DNA of 64,000 nucleotides from Halovenus salina (GTDB lineage: Archaea; Halobacteriota; Halobacteria; Halobacteriales; Haloarculaceae), in NCBI RefSeq assembly GCF_026410925.1, contig NZ_CP112972.1:1984001-2048000 (forward strand). The letters run 5' to 3'. Positions 43,677-50,807 of the stretch are shown here, piece after piece (within the stretch, counting starts at the first letter, position 1; each line of letters starts with the position of its first letter). The position numbers and the translations under genes are program-made. The notes under the pieces are model-generated. The model saw only the letters and a list, made by a program, of their open reading frames with translations. It did no database searches and was not told where the DNA came from.

Positions 43677-43922
43677 TCACTCTGTCTTGCGGACGTAGTG
43701 TCTGTACACGTCGCTGTCCTCGGCCTGGTCGAGGAGTTCGACCCCGCTGGTTCCGGCCGCCCAGCCGTCGATGTCGCTCATGCTGCCGGAGTCAGTCGCG
43801 AGCACTTCAAGAACCTCTCCCTCACCGAGGTCGTCGATGGCTCCTTTCGTTTTCACGACCGGCATGGGACACGATGCACCTTTCACGTCGAGCGTCTCCG
43901 TAACGTTGAATTCCGTACTCAT
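43677..43922 (-). CDS. tusA: TusA-family sulfur carrier
   Basis: An 81-residue TusA/SirA-like protein. The active Cys lies in LDVKGASCPMPVVKTK (CPxP motif, residue about 18). The rest follows the two-layer alpha/beta fold. It carries persulfide sulfur between donors such as rhodanese or cysteine desulfurase and acceptors such as DsrE. It is first in a two-gene operon with the DsrE-like gene. It lies just downstream of a palindromic sulfur-locus site and is divergent from the rhodanese-MBL gene. Confidence 0.92.
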   Translation of the reverse strand: MSTEFNVTETLDVKGASCPMPVVKTKGAIDDLGEGEVLEVLATDSGSMSDIDGWAAGTSGVELLDQAEDSDVYRHYVRKTE

Positions 43923-43942
43923 TGGTTATCTGCTCCGTCCTT

Positions 43943-43969
43943 CTATATTGGAGCTACTGCACAATACTA
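43943..43969 (-). promoter_or_regulatory. Sulfur-locus palindrome before tusA
   Basis: CTATATT (43943-43949), 13 bases, AATACTA (43963-43969). Read on the tusA strand this is TAGTATTGTGCAGTAG..., ending 20 bases before the tusA ATG. Half-site and spacing match the sites at 36230 and 39237. Confidence 0.5.
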
Positions 43970-44087
43970 ACTCGGTGGGTAAAAGAATGTTGGTCCTTGT
44001 ACTTGCTGTGAACAACAGGAACCGAAGATTGCGGGATTTATGACATAGAACGAGCCTAGTAGACTCCTTAGACGAAAATTGTGATAT

Positions 44088-44114
44088 TTGTATTGTGTAG
44101 TTAGTGAATTACTA
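44088..44114 (+). promoter_or_regulatory. Sulfur-locus palindrome before the rhodanese-MBL gene
   Basis: TTGTATT (44088-44094), 13 bases, ATTACTA (44108-44114); one or two changes from TAGTATT-N13-AATACTA. It ends 45 bases before the ATG at 44160. ATGCAAACTC follows, similar to the sequence after the 49179 site. Confidence 0.45.
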
Positions 44115-44159
44115 TGCAAACTCTTTTGTGTATCTACCCGGTAGAGAGGGGTGTACACG

Positions 44160-45353
44160 ATGAACCCAGAAGATTTCCCGGCTCCGGCTGTCGACGTCGA
44201 GAGCGTCGCTCCTGAGACACTGAAAGACCGTATCGACGCAGGTGAGCAGGTCACGCTTCTCGACGCGCGGATGGAGTCCGAATACGACGAGTGGCATATC
44301 GACGGACCGACGGTCGACTCGCTCAACGTTCCGTACTTTCATTTCCTCGACGACGAGGTCGACGACGAGATACTCGCGGAGATTCCAGCCGACCGCGAGC
44401 TGACTGTTCTCTGTGCGAAAGGCGGGGCTAGCGAGTACGTCGCCGGCACACTCGCCGAACTCGGCTACGACGTGAACCACCTCGACGAGGGGATGAACGG
44501 TTGGGCGAGCATCTACGAGGCTGTCGAAGTGACCGAGTATGACGGTGCTGGGACGCTGTTGCAGTACCAGCGCCCCTCCTCTGGCTGTCTCGGCTACCTC
44601 CTCTACGACGGCGGCGAAGCCGCGATCATCGACCCGCTTCGGGCCTTTACCGACCGGTATCTCGCCGACGCCGCGGAACTCGGCGTCGACCTGACCTACG
44701 CCATCGACACGCACGTCCACGCCGACCACATCTCGGGCGTGCGCGACCTCGATGCCGAGGGCGTCGAGGGCGTCATTCCCGAGGCCGCTGTCGACCGTGG
44801 CATCACCTACGCCGACGACCTGACCACCGCCGCCGACGGCGACATCTTCACCGTCGGCGACGCGACCATCGAAACCGTCGCCACGCCCGGCCACACCACC
44901 GGGATGACCTCCTATCTCGTCGACGACAGCTTCCTGGCGACCGGAGACGGCCTGTTCGTCGAGAGTGTCGCTCGCCCGGACCTCGAAGAGGGCGACGAGG
45001 GCGCACCCGATGCCGCGCGCATGCTCTATGAGTCACTCCAGGAGCGCGTGCTGACGCTGCCCGAGGAGACAATCATCGGCGGCGCACACGCGAGTGACGC
45101 CGCAGTCCCCGCCGAGGACGGCACCTACACCGCACCACTCGGTGACCTCGTCGCGGAGATGGACGCGCTGACGATGGACGAAGACGAGTTCGTCGAGCTG
45201 ATTCTCGCGGATATGCCGCCCCGGCCGGCCAACTACGAGGAGATTATCGCGACGAACCTCGGCCAGAACAGTGTCGACGACGAGGAAGCGTTCACACTCG
45301 AACTCGGGCCGAACAACTGCGCTGCGAGCCAGGAGTCGCTCGCGGGTGACTGA
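44160..45353 (+). CDS. Rhodanese-metallo-beta-lactamase fusion, persulfide-dioxygenase-like
   Basis: A 397-residue fusion. An N-terminal rhodanese domain (about 15-125) carries catalytic Cys in LTVLCAKGGASEYVAG. A C-terminal ETHE1-like MBL domain (about 135-370) has the metal motif THVHADH, then TPGHTTGM and ATGDGLFVES. ETHE1 enzymes oxidise glutathione- or CoA-persulfide to sulfite using Fe(II) and O2, and rhodanese handles the sulfane sulfur. The sulfite can leave through the TauE exporter downstream. ATG 44160 is preferred over an upstream GTG (44151). It heads an operon with the YeeE genes. Confidence 0.9.
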   Translation: MNPEDFPAPAVDVESVAPETLKDRIDAGEQVTLLDARMESEYDEWHIDGPTVDSLNVPYFHFLDDEVDDEILAEIPADRELTVLCAKGGASEYVAGTLAELGYDVNHLDEGMNGWASIYEAVEVTEYDGAGTLLQYQRPSSGCLGYLLYDGGEAAIIDPLRAFTDRYLADAAELGVDLTYAIDTHVHADHISGVRDLDAEGVEGVIPEAAVDRGITYADDLTTAADGDIFTVGDATIETVATPGHTTGMTSYLVDDSFLATGDGLFVESVARPDLEEGDEGAPDAARMLYESLQERVLTLPEETIIGGAHASDAAVPAEDGTYTAPLGDLVAEMDALTMDEDEFVELILADMPPRPANYEEIIATNLGQNSVDDEEAFTLELGPNNCAASQESLAGD

Positions 45354-45361
45354 GACGAGCG

Positions 45362-45916
45362 ATGCTCGACCCAGTACCGCTGGCGGTTGTCGGTGAGCTG
45401 TTTCCAAACGGCGTCAGTCGCTACGCCGTCGGCGGCTTCCTCGTCGGCCTCGGAACGGTGCTCATCTACGTCGGGACGGGTATCCCGGCCGGCGCGAGTA
45501 CGTTCCTCGAATCGACGCTGTCGTACGTCTCCGGCCAGTCACGATTCCGGCAGTACGTCGACTCCCGTGACTGGCGAGTCGTGTTCACGGCCGGTATCAT
45601 CCTCGGGGGCCTGCTGTTTGCGGCCACCGTTCAGTCTGGCCTCCTCTCGTCGGGGCTCTACGAGGCCGGCTCGACCGGCGAACTCTACGATATCGGCGGC
45701 GTGACCCTGTGGCTGACCGAGGTCCAGCCGTGGCGGCTGTTCGTAGGCGGTCTCTTCGTTGGAATTGGTACCCGAATCGGGAAAGGCTGTACGTCGGGCC
45801 ACGGCGTCTGTGGCGTCGGCTCGGCGTCGAAAACGTCCATCGTGGGCGTCGTCACCTTTCTGCTGGTTGCTATTGCGACCGCCCAGATTGTCGCCGCCAC
45901 GGGGGTGACGCCGTGA
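45362..45916 (+). CDS. YeeE/YedE-family sulfur transporter, half 1
   Basis: A 184-residue membrane protein of about five helices with the conserved Cys motif GKGCTSGHGVCGVGSAS near residue 140. YeeE/YedE proteins take up thiosulfate or related sulfane sulfur by handing it along conserved Cys residues. Here the transporter is split into two genes. Starts 8 bases after the rhodanese-MBL stop and overlaps the next gene (TGATG), showing coupling. A TusA partner is encoded divergently. Confidence 0.88.
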   Translation: MLDPVPLAVVGELFPNGVSRYAVGGFLVGLGTVLIYVGTGIPAGASTFLESTLSYVSGQSRFRQYVDSRDWRVVFTAGIILGGLLFAATVQSGLLSSGLYEAGSTGELYDIGGVTLWLTEVQPWRLFVGGLFVGIGTRIGKGCTSGHGVCGVGSASKTSIVGVVTFLLVAIATAQIVAATGVTP

Positions 45917-46371
45917 TGGCGGACCGCCATCCGCTGTTCAAACCCCTGGTGTTCGTCGGGGGTATCGTCTTCGGCTTCGGACTTGGATTCAGTCATATGG
46001 CCCGTCCCGAGGTGGTCCTGAACTTCCTCACGTTCGAGGATTTCGGACTGTTGTTCGTCATGTTCGGTGCGGCCATCGTCTCGGGTATCGCCTTTGCGGT
46101 CATGCCACGGATTCGCGACACCGCACCGCTGTCGGGCAACCGCTACGAGCGCCGGCTGAAGTCATTCGACCGGAACGTGCTCGTCGGCGGCGCTATCTTC
46201 GGTGTCGGCTGGGGGCTCTCGGGCATCTGTCCCGGCGCGGCTTACGCCAGTCTCGGCACCGGCAACGTCACGATCCTCTGGGCGCTCGCGGGGATGTTCG
46301 TCGGCGCCTACGCACAGGGATACGTGCGGAGTCGCGCGTCTGCTGGCGTCACAGCGGCGAGTGCTGACTGA
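45916..46371 (+). CDS. YeeE/YedE-family sulfur transporter, half 2
   Basis: A 151-residue membrane protein with about four helices and the second conserved Cys motif, GWGLSGICPGAAYASLGTGN. It complements half 1; together they match a full-length YeeE/YedE. ATG 45916 overlaps the previous stop by one base. The periplasmic and cytosolic Cys arrangement suggests sulfur relay into the cytosol toward TusA/rhodanese. Confidence 0.87.
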   Translation: MADRHPLFKPLVFVGGIVFGFGLGFSHMARPEVVLNFLTFEDFGLLFVMFGAAIVSGIAFAVMPRIRDTAPLSGNRYERRLKSFDRNVLVGGAIFGVGWGLSGICPGAAYASLGTGNVTILWALAGMFVGAYAQGYVRSRASAGVTAASAD

Positions 46372-46383
46372 GCCTGTCTCATC

Positions 46384-47565
46384 ATGGAACTTTCAGTAGT
46401 TGCTGTCTTTCTCGTCGCCGGTGTCGCGAGCCTGTTCATGTCGTGGGTTATCGGAGCCGGCTCCAGCGGCGCGACGCCGTTTGCCCCGGCGGTCGGTGCG
46501 AACGCGATTTCGACGATGCGGGCGGCGTTTGTCGTCGGCATCTTTGGTTTTGCCGGCGCGGTGATACAGGGTGCGAACGTCTCTGAGGCGGTCGGTCGGG
46601 GCCTCGTCGGCGGCGGTAGCCTTCCCGCGACCGGCGTCATCGTCGTCCTGTTCATCGGTGCCGGGCTGATGGCCGTCGGCATCAAGACAGGGTATCCGAT
46701 TGCCACTGCCTTCACCGTCACCGGCGCTGTCGTCGGTGTCGGCCTCGCACTCGGTGGGACGCCCGTCTGGTCGAAGTACCTCCAGGTGGGCGCGGTCTGG
46801 CTGCTGACGCCGGTCGTCGGCGGCGGGCTCGCGTACGCCATCGCGAGCGTCCTCCCCCGGAACGACGTGCCCGAACGGTACAGCGTCGCGGCCCTTGCTG
46901 GTCTCGTCGGGGCGGTGCTGGCGAACGTCGAGTTCGCCTATCTCGGTCCGGGCGAGCGTGCGGGGACCGCCGCTGGCTTCGTGGGGCGAACGCTCGGCGC
47001 CGAGACGGCGACGACAGCCGGCTCCGTCTCGGTCCTCGTCGGGCTCGGGGTCGCCGGGCTCGTCTGGTGGGATGTCGGACGGCAGACGACCAACGGACTC
47101 CGGCGGGTGCTCCTTGCGCTTGGCTCGCTTGTTGCCTTCTCGGCGGGTGGGAGCCAGGTTGGCCTCGCTGTTGGCCCCCTGCTCCCGTTGCTCGACGGCG
47201 TCGAGATGGTTTCGGTGACCGCAGTCCTCGTCGGCGGCGGTGCTGGCATCCTCGTCGGCTCCTGGACCGGCGCGCCGCGGATGATAAAATCGCTGGCACA
47301 GGACTACTCCTCGCTCGGCCCGCGACGCTCTATCGCTGCGCTTGTTCCTTCGTTTCTCATCGCACAGGCCGCCGTGTTTCTCGGCGTCCCGGTCTCGTTC
47401 AACGAGATTATCGTCAGCGCAATCATCGGAAGCGGCGCGGCGGTCGGCGGTGGTGACGCGGTGAGCCCGCGGAAAATCCTGGTCACCGTCGGTGCCTGGG
47501 CTGGCTCGCTCGTGTTCGCGCTTGCCGCTGGCTACGCTGTGGTCCTCGCGCTGCCGATGCAGTGA
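46384..47565 (+). CDS. PiT/CysP-family anion permease
   Basis: A 393-residue transporter of the inorganic phosphate transporter (PiT) superfamily, about 10-11 helices in two repeats. Repeat motifs are GANAISTMRAAFVVGIFGF and VSFNEIIVSAIIGSGAAVGG. It lies directly after the YeeE pair, so uptake of sulfate or another sulfur oxyanion, as for CysP of Bacillus, is more likely than phosphate. That assignment rests on context. It has no cytoplasmic regulatory domain. Confidence 0.82.
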   Translation: MELSVVAVFLVAGVASLFMSWVIGAGSSGATPFAPAVGANAISTMRAAFVVGIFGFAGAVIQGANVSEAVGRGLVGGGSLPATGVIVVLFIGAGLMAVGIKTGYPIATAFTVTGAVVGVGLALGGTPVWSKYLQVGAVWLLTPVVGGGLAYAIASVLPRNDVPERYSVAALAGLVGAVLANVEFAYLGPGERAGTAAGFVGRTLGAETATTAGSVSVLVGLGVAGLVWWDVGRQTTNGLRRVLLALGSLVAFSAGGSQVGLAVGPLLPLLDGVEMVSVTAVLVGGGAGILVGSWTGAPRMIKSLAQDYSSLGPRRSIAALVPSFLIAQAAVFLGVPVSFNEIIVSAIIGSGAAVGGGDAVSPRKILVTVGAWAGSLVFALAAGYAVVLALPMQ

Positions 47566-47596
47566 GCCACAGGTCCCGACCGGCTGTCTCACGCAG

Positions 47597-47622
47597 CAGT
47601 ATTTCAGAACTAAACAATACTA
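47597..47622. promoter_or_regulatory. Sulfur-locus palindrome variant (12-base spacer)
   Basis: CAGTATT (47597-47603), 12 bases, AATACTA (47616-47622). It lies in the 329-base gap 47566-47894, 30 bases after the permease stop. One base shorter in spacing than the others, so possibly a decayed or weaker site. Apart from this site and the next, the gap shows no gene I can support. Confidence 0.35.
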
Positions 47623-47787
47623 CTGTCGAGAGACCGTCACAGATACACCTGCGTCGCTCGCTGTTTCTGTACTGGTTGCTGTGCGCGCCACTCTCTGAGA
47701 GGATTCTGGGGTAAGCAACACTTGTGCCGGTATATCCCAATAACTTATGACGCTATTCGTCTCTCCTACCGATGTGATTTATAGAAA

Positions 47788-47814
47788 TAGTATTGTGCTA
47801 TCGGTCCAAAACTG
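47788..47814 (+). promoter_or_regulatory. Sulfur-locus site before the microprotein-TauE pair
   Basis: TAGTATTGTGC at 47788-47798 reproduces the tusA-strand half-site exactly. The distal arm AAAACTG (47808-47814) keeps 5 of 7 positions after a 13-base spacer. CTGTTAATTAC just downstream may include the TATA box for the gene at 47895. Confidence 0.45.
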
Positions 47815-47894
47815 TTAATTACACCCGTCGATTACTCTCTACTGAAGCAGTGCATGAAACAATCACAACTACACAACACTGGCGGTGAGACACG

Positions 47895-48044
47895 ATGGTA
47901 ACGCTTGGTAGCTATCCACCGGCCATGGAGGCGGCCCTCCTCATCGGTGCAGTCCTCGTGGAGGCGCTTGTTCTCTACGTCGGCTACGGCGCGATGGAAC
48001 AGTTCGTTGGACCACAACTGCTCGACCGCATCACACAGACATAG
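47895..48044 (+). CDS. Membrane microprotein upstream of TauE (49 residues)
   Basis: ATG at 47895 preceded by a GGTGAG ribosome-binding-like site. It encodes MVTLGSYPPAMEAALLIGAV, one hydrophobic helix (about 11-33), then a polar tail ending LDRITQT. Its stop abuts the TauE ATG with no gap, so the two are translationally linked. It may be a small subunit or assembly factor of the exporter. Too short to classify otherwise. Confidence 0.7.
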   Translation: MVTLGSYPPAMEAALLIGAVLVEALVLYVGYGAMEQFVGPQLLDRITQT

Positions 48045-49073
48045 ATGGATATCTTCGGACTCAGTCTGGCGTTACTCGTCCTGTTTGTCGGGTTTGGGCT
48101 GCTCATCGGCATCCTGTTTGGCTTCTTCGGGATGGGTGGCTCGTTTCTCGTCACGCCGGCGTTGCTGGTGATGGGGTACGACTCTCGGGTCGCCGTCGGG
48201 AGTGGGCTCGCGTTCGTGTTCGGTACGTCGGTCATCGCGACGCTGAAACATCGCGACCTCGGGCAGGTCGACTACAAGCTCGGGGTGTTGATGATTGCGG
48301 GGACGACCGCGGGCATCGAGGTCGGTAAGGAAGTGGTGCTCCACCTCGAAGAGCTGGGACTTGCAGGCAGCATCATCAGCGTCACCTACGTCGTGTTGCT
48401 GGGAGGTATCGGCGTCTTTGTGACCTACGAGTCGGTGAAGGGCAGCGACGGCGGCCCCGACCATGAGGCGGCTGACGAACCGGCCGATGCAGAGGATATC
48501 CCCGACATCGCGAAGACGATTCAGTCATACCGGGTACCGCCGATGATAGCTCTCAGGGGCGGCGTCAGGGTGTCGCTGTGGATGATTCTCGGCGTTGCCT
48601 TCGCCACGGGACTGTTGTCAGGATTCCTGGGTGTCGGGGGCGGCTTCATCCGGATGCCCGCACTGTTCTATCTCATCGGCGTGCCGGTCCCGGTCGCCGT
48701 CGGGACCGACCTCTTCGAGATTGTCTTCTCGGGCGGTATCGGGAGTTTCACCTACGCGCTCGACGGCGGTGTCAATCTGCGCATCGTGTTGCCGTTGCTG
48801 GCCGGGAGCGCGCTCGGCGCGCGCATCGGGTCGGCCGCGACGAGCATCGTCGACGAGGACGAAATCAAGGTCTACTTCGGCGTGATGCTCCTTGGCGGCG
48901 CTGTCGCTGTTGCCGTCCGCGAAATCGGGAATGTCTACGGTATCGGCGTGTTCGATGTCGTCAGCCTGGTGTTGATTCTCGGCTCGGCGCTGCTGGTCAG
49001 CGGTGCTGTCGTCTACAGCACGGTGAGCGAGCTCCGAGACCGCGAGACGGTCACAGCAACGGCCGCCGACTGA
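48045..49073 (+). CDS. TauE/SafE-family sulfite/sulfonate exporter
   Basis: A 342-residue membrane protein with about eight helices in two repeats, each with the family motif: GFFGMGGSFLVTPALLVMGY and GFLGVGGGFIRMPALFYLIG. A hydrophilic loop (about 130-165) separates the repeats. TauE/SafE proteins export sulfite, sulfoacetate or other organosulfur anions. It follows a persulfide dioxygenase in the same region, so removal of toxic sulfite is the likely role. Confidence 0.9.
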   Translation: MDIFGLSLALLVLFVGFGLLIGILFGFFGMGGSFLVTPALLVMGYDSRVAVGSGLAFVFGTSVIATLKHRDLGQVDYKLGVLMIAGTTAGIEVGKEVVLHLEELGLAGSIISVTYVVLLGGIGVFVTYESVKGSDGGPDHEAADEPADAEDIPDIAKTIQSYRVPPMIALRGGVRVSLWMILGVAFATGLLSGFLGVGGGFIRMPALFYLIGVPVPVAVGTDLFEIVFSGGIGSFTYALDGGVNLRIVLPLLAGSALGARIGSAATSIVDEDEIKVYFGVMLLGGAVAVAVREIGNVYGIGVFDVVSLVLILGSALLVSGAVVYSTVSELRDRETVTATAAD

Positions 49074-49178
49074 TTGAGACGGTCGTTCCGTGACCGGCTC
49101 CCGAAGCTCGGTGTGTCGAGTGGGTCTCTGTTCGACCTGCGGCCTCCTTCACACCAGAGTATCCCAGGGTTCTACAGG

Positions 49179-49197
49179 ATTGTGCAATCTATGCAAA
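49179..49197 (+). promoter_or_regulatory. Shared upstream element before the HTH regulator
   Basis: ATTGTGCAATCTATGCAAA, containing the small palindrome GATTG-TG-CAATC (49178-49189). The same 19-base string with two changes precedes thioredoxin (49701-49719). TTCTTTTAAC just downstream is a probable TATA element, about 35 bases before the ATG. Confidence 0.5.
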
Positions 49198-49236
49198 TTC
49201 TTTTAACAGCGTGGCCCCTATCTCCTGATACGACAG

Positions 49237-49641
49237 ATGCCAGATTCGATGTCTGAACAGCTACGACAGGATATGCAGTGTGAGGGGCTGCTCGAGTGTT
49301 TCCACGGGCTCAAACAGCTCGACAAGGATGTCTTCCGGGTGCTCGTCCAGAGCGAGGAGCCACAGACCGTCGACGAGATTGCCGAGCGCGTCGACAGAGA
49401 GCGCTCGACTGCCTACCGGGCGGTCCAGCGGCTCATCCAGGCCGGCTTCATCCAGAAAGAGCAGGTTAACTACGACCAGGGCGGCTACTACCACGTCTAC
49501 CGGCCGACCGACCCCTCCAAGATCGCCGACAACATGCAACGACTCCTCAACGACTGGTACGCGAAGATGGGCCAGCTCATCCAGGAGTTCGAGACGAAAT
49601 ACGAGGAGGACACATCCTCGATGCAGTCGGTCGAAGGGTAG
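49237..49641 (+). CDS. TrmB-like winged-HTH regulator
   Basis: A 134-residue protein. The winged HTH (about 25-95) reads LDKDVFRVLVQSEEPQTVDE with recognition helix ERSTAYRAVQRLIQAGF. A C-terminal coiled-coil dimerisation helix follows (LNDWYAKMGQLIQEFETKYE). Its place at the end of the sulfur region, and a promoter element shared with thioredoxin, suggest it regulates these genes and itself, perhaps through Cys17 redox state. Start could be 49237 or 49249. Confidence 0.82.
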   Translation: MPDSMSEQLRQDMQCEGLLECFHGLKQLDKDVFRVLVQSEEPQTVDEIAERVDRERSTAYRAVQRLIQAGFIQKEQVNYDQGGYYHVYRPTDPSKIADNMQRLLNDWYAKMGQLIQEFETKYEEDTSSMQSVEG

Positions 49642-49700
49642 TACACCTGCTGTGTGTGGGTTTCGCCCCCGGCGCTGCTGAAAATCAGACGTTCTCTTGT

Positions 49701-49719
49701 ATTGTGCAATCTCTACAAA
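49701..49719 (+). promoter_or_regulatory. Shared upstream element before thioredoxin
   Basis: ATTGTGCAATCTCTACAAA, two changes from the element at 49179. TTGTATT (49697-49703) also reproduces the rhodanese-MBL half-site. CCCTTAACTA follows as likely TATA, about 30 bases before the thioredoxin ATG. Confidence 0.5.
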
Positions 49720-49753
49720 ACCCTTAACTACGACCAGAGCCAACGAACAGGTG

Positions 49754-50104
49754 ATGGCAACCGATACTGCGACAGATGCTGCTGCGCCCGAGGAACCGCT
49801 ACACATCGACGGCGAGGCTGAACTCGACGAGACCGTCGCCGACTACGATGTCGTACTCGCTGACTTCTATGCCGACTGGTGTGGTCCCTGTCAGATGCTC
49901 GAACCGATTGTCGAGACGCTCGCGGCCGAGACCGACGCGGCCGTCACCAAGGTAGATGTCGACGCGAACCAGCAACTCGCCAGCGCATACGGGGTCCGTG
50001 GCGTCCCGACGCTCGTACTGTTTGCGGGCGGCGAACAGGTCGAGGAGATAGTCGGTGTCCAGGGAGAAGACGAACTGCGCTCGCTCGTCGAGAGCTACAC
50101 CTAA
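49754..50104 (+). CDS. Thioredoxin
   Basis: A 116-residue thioredoxin with active site DFYADWCGPCQMLEP, cis-Pro loop GVRGVPTLVLF and a short acidic N-terminal extension. It reduces disulfides and persulfides and may release sulfide from carriers in this sulfur region. ATG 49754 begins the acidic extension. The IS200/IS605 element lies directly after its stop. Confidence 0.93.
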   Translation: MATDTATDAAAPEEPLHIDGEAELDETVADYDVVLADFYADWCGPCQMLEPIVETLAAETDAAVTKVDVDANQQLASAYGVRGVPTLVLFAGGEQVEEIVGVQGEDELRSLVESYT

Positions 50105-50129
50105 TTCTACAGGCGGAGCAGGCCGAGTG

Positions 50130-50150
50130 CCTCGGGGCTTGACCCCGAGG
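50130..50150 (+). repeat. Left-end subterminal hairpin of the IS element
   Basis: CCTCGGGG-CTTGA-CCCCGAGG: 8-base perfect stem with a 5-base loop, 25 bases after the thioredoxin stop. It is the kind of imperfect-palindrome site bound by TnpA in single-stranded DNA. Confidence 0.7.
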
Positions 50151-50169
50151 GTGAAGGCCGTAAGCCCCA

Positions 50170-50568
50170 CTAAACGTGTTCCGTTCGCTCGATGTACTGT
50201 TCAATCGTCTCGGTCGAAACGTCACCAGCCGTTCCGACGTAGTACGATTCCTCCCAGAACCCACCACCCCACAGGTACTCTTGTAACAGAGGTTCGTGTT
50301 GTTCCCACATCTCCCGCGACGTGATGCTCTTGACCGTTCGCACAATTTCGCTCGGCGCGTGTTTCGGATGGGCTGACAGAAACAGGTGTACGTGGTTGGG
50401 AGAGATGTGCAACGACAGTATCTCGTAGCCGTACTTGTCGCATACATCACGGAAACTCGACTCCAGCGAATCCTCGATTGGTTCGAGAATCGCGTGGCGG
50501 TACTTCGGACACCACACGAAGTGGTAGTTGACGTTGTACACCGTGTGGTTCGACCGCTTTTCGCCCAT
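50170..50568 (-). CDS. tnpA: IS200/IS605 TnpA (HUH/Y1) transposase
   Basis: A 132-residue Y1 transposase starting MGEKRSNHTVYNVNYHFVWC. It has the HUH motif SPNHVHLFLSA and the nucleophile Tyr in the C-terminal helix (TETIEQYIERTEHV). It cuts and joins single-stranded DNA at the element ends without target duplication. It has the usual family length and no frameshift. An upstream start at 50589 would add 7 residues. Confidence 0.94.
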   Translation of the reverse strand: MGEKRSNHTVYNVNYHFVWCPKYRHAILEPIEDSLESSFRDVCDKYGYEILSLHISPNHVHLFLSAHPKHAPSEIVRTVKSITSREMWEQHEPLLQEYLWGGGFWEESYYVGTAGDVSTETIEQYIERTEHV

Positions 50569-50663
50569 ACCTACCAGTACAACGACCAATCAAAGGTATT
50601 CTTTGAAGTGACCTACAGACAACCACCAGTAGACTTTTAAGCGTGGAGGAGCAAGGAGTAGAC

Positions 50664-50807
50664 GTGACGAAGCAACTCAAGGTATCCGATTCCGTGTACG
50701 ACGACCTTGACGAACTCAAGGACGAGGAGGGCCACACGAGTTTCGACAGCGTACTCCGAACGCTCCTCCTTCACTACCGTCACGTCCAACCCAACGACCA
50801 AGAATGA
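50664..50807 (+). CDS. Small RHH-like protein overlapping tnpB
   Basis: A GTG-started 47-residue frame (TKQLKVSDSVYDDLDELKDE, then GHTSFDSVLRTLLLHYRHV). It has the beta-strand then two-helix pattern of ribbon-helix-helix DNA-binding proteins of the VapB/CopG kind. AAGGAG lies 5 bases upstream. The stop overlaps the tnpB ATG (ATGA), so the two are co-translated. It could control transposase expression. An in-frame GTG at 50643 is an alternative start. Confidence 0.7.
   Translation: MTKQLKVSDSVYDDLDELKDEEGHTSFDSVLRTLLLHYRHVQPNDQE

Noticed and set aside
47854-47901. 15-codon frame MKQSQLHNTGGETRW overlapping the microprotein start, possible leader peptide
   Set aside because: Too short to distinguish from chance; no attenuator-like hairpin seen.
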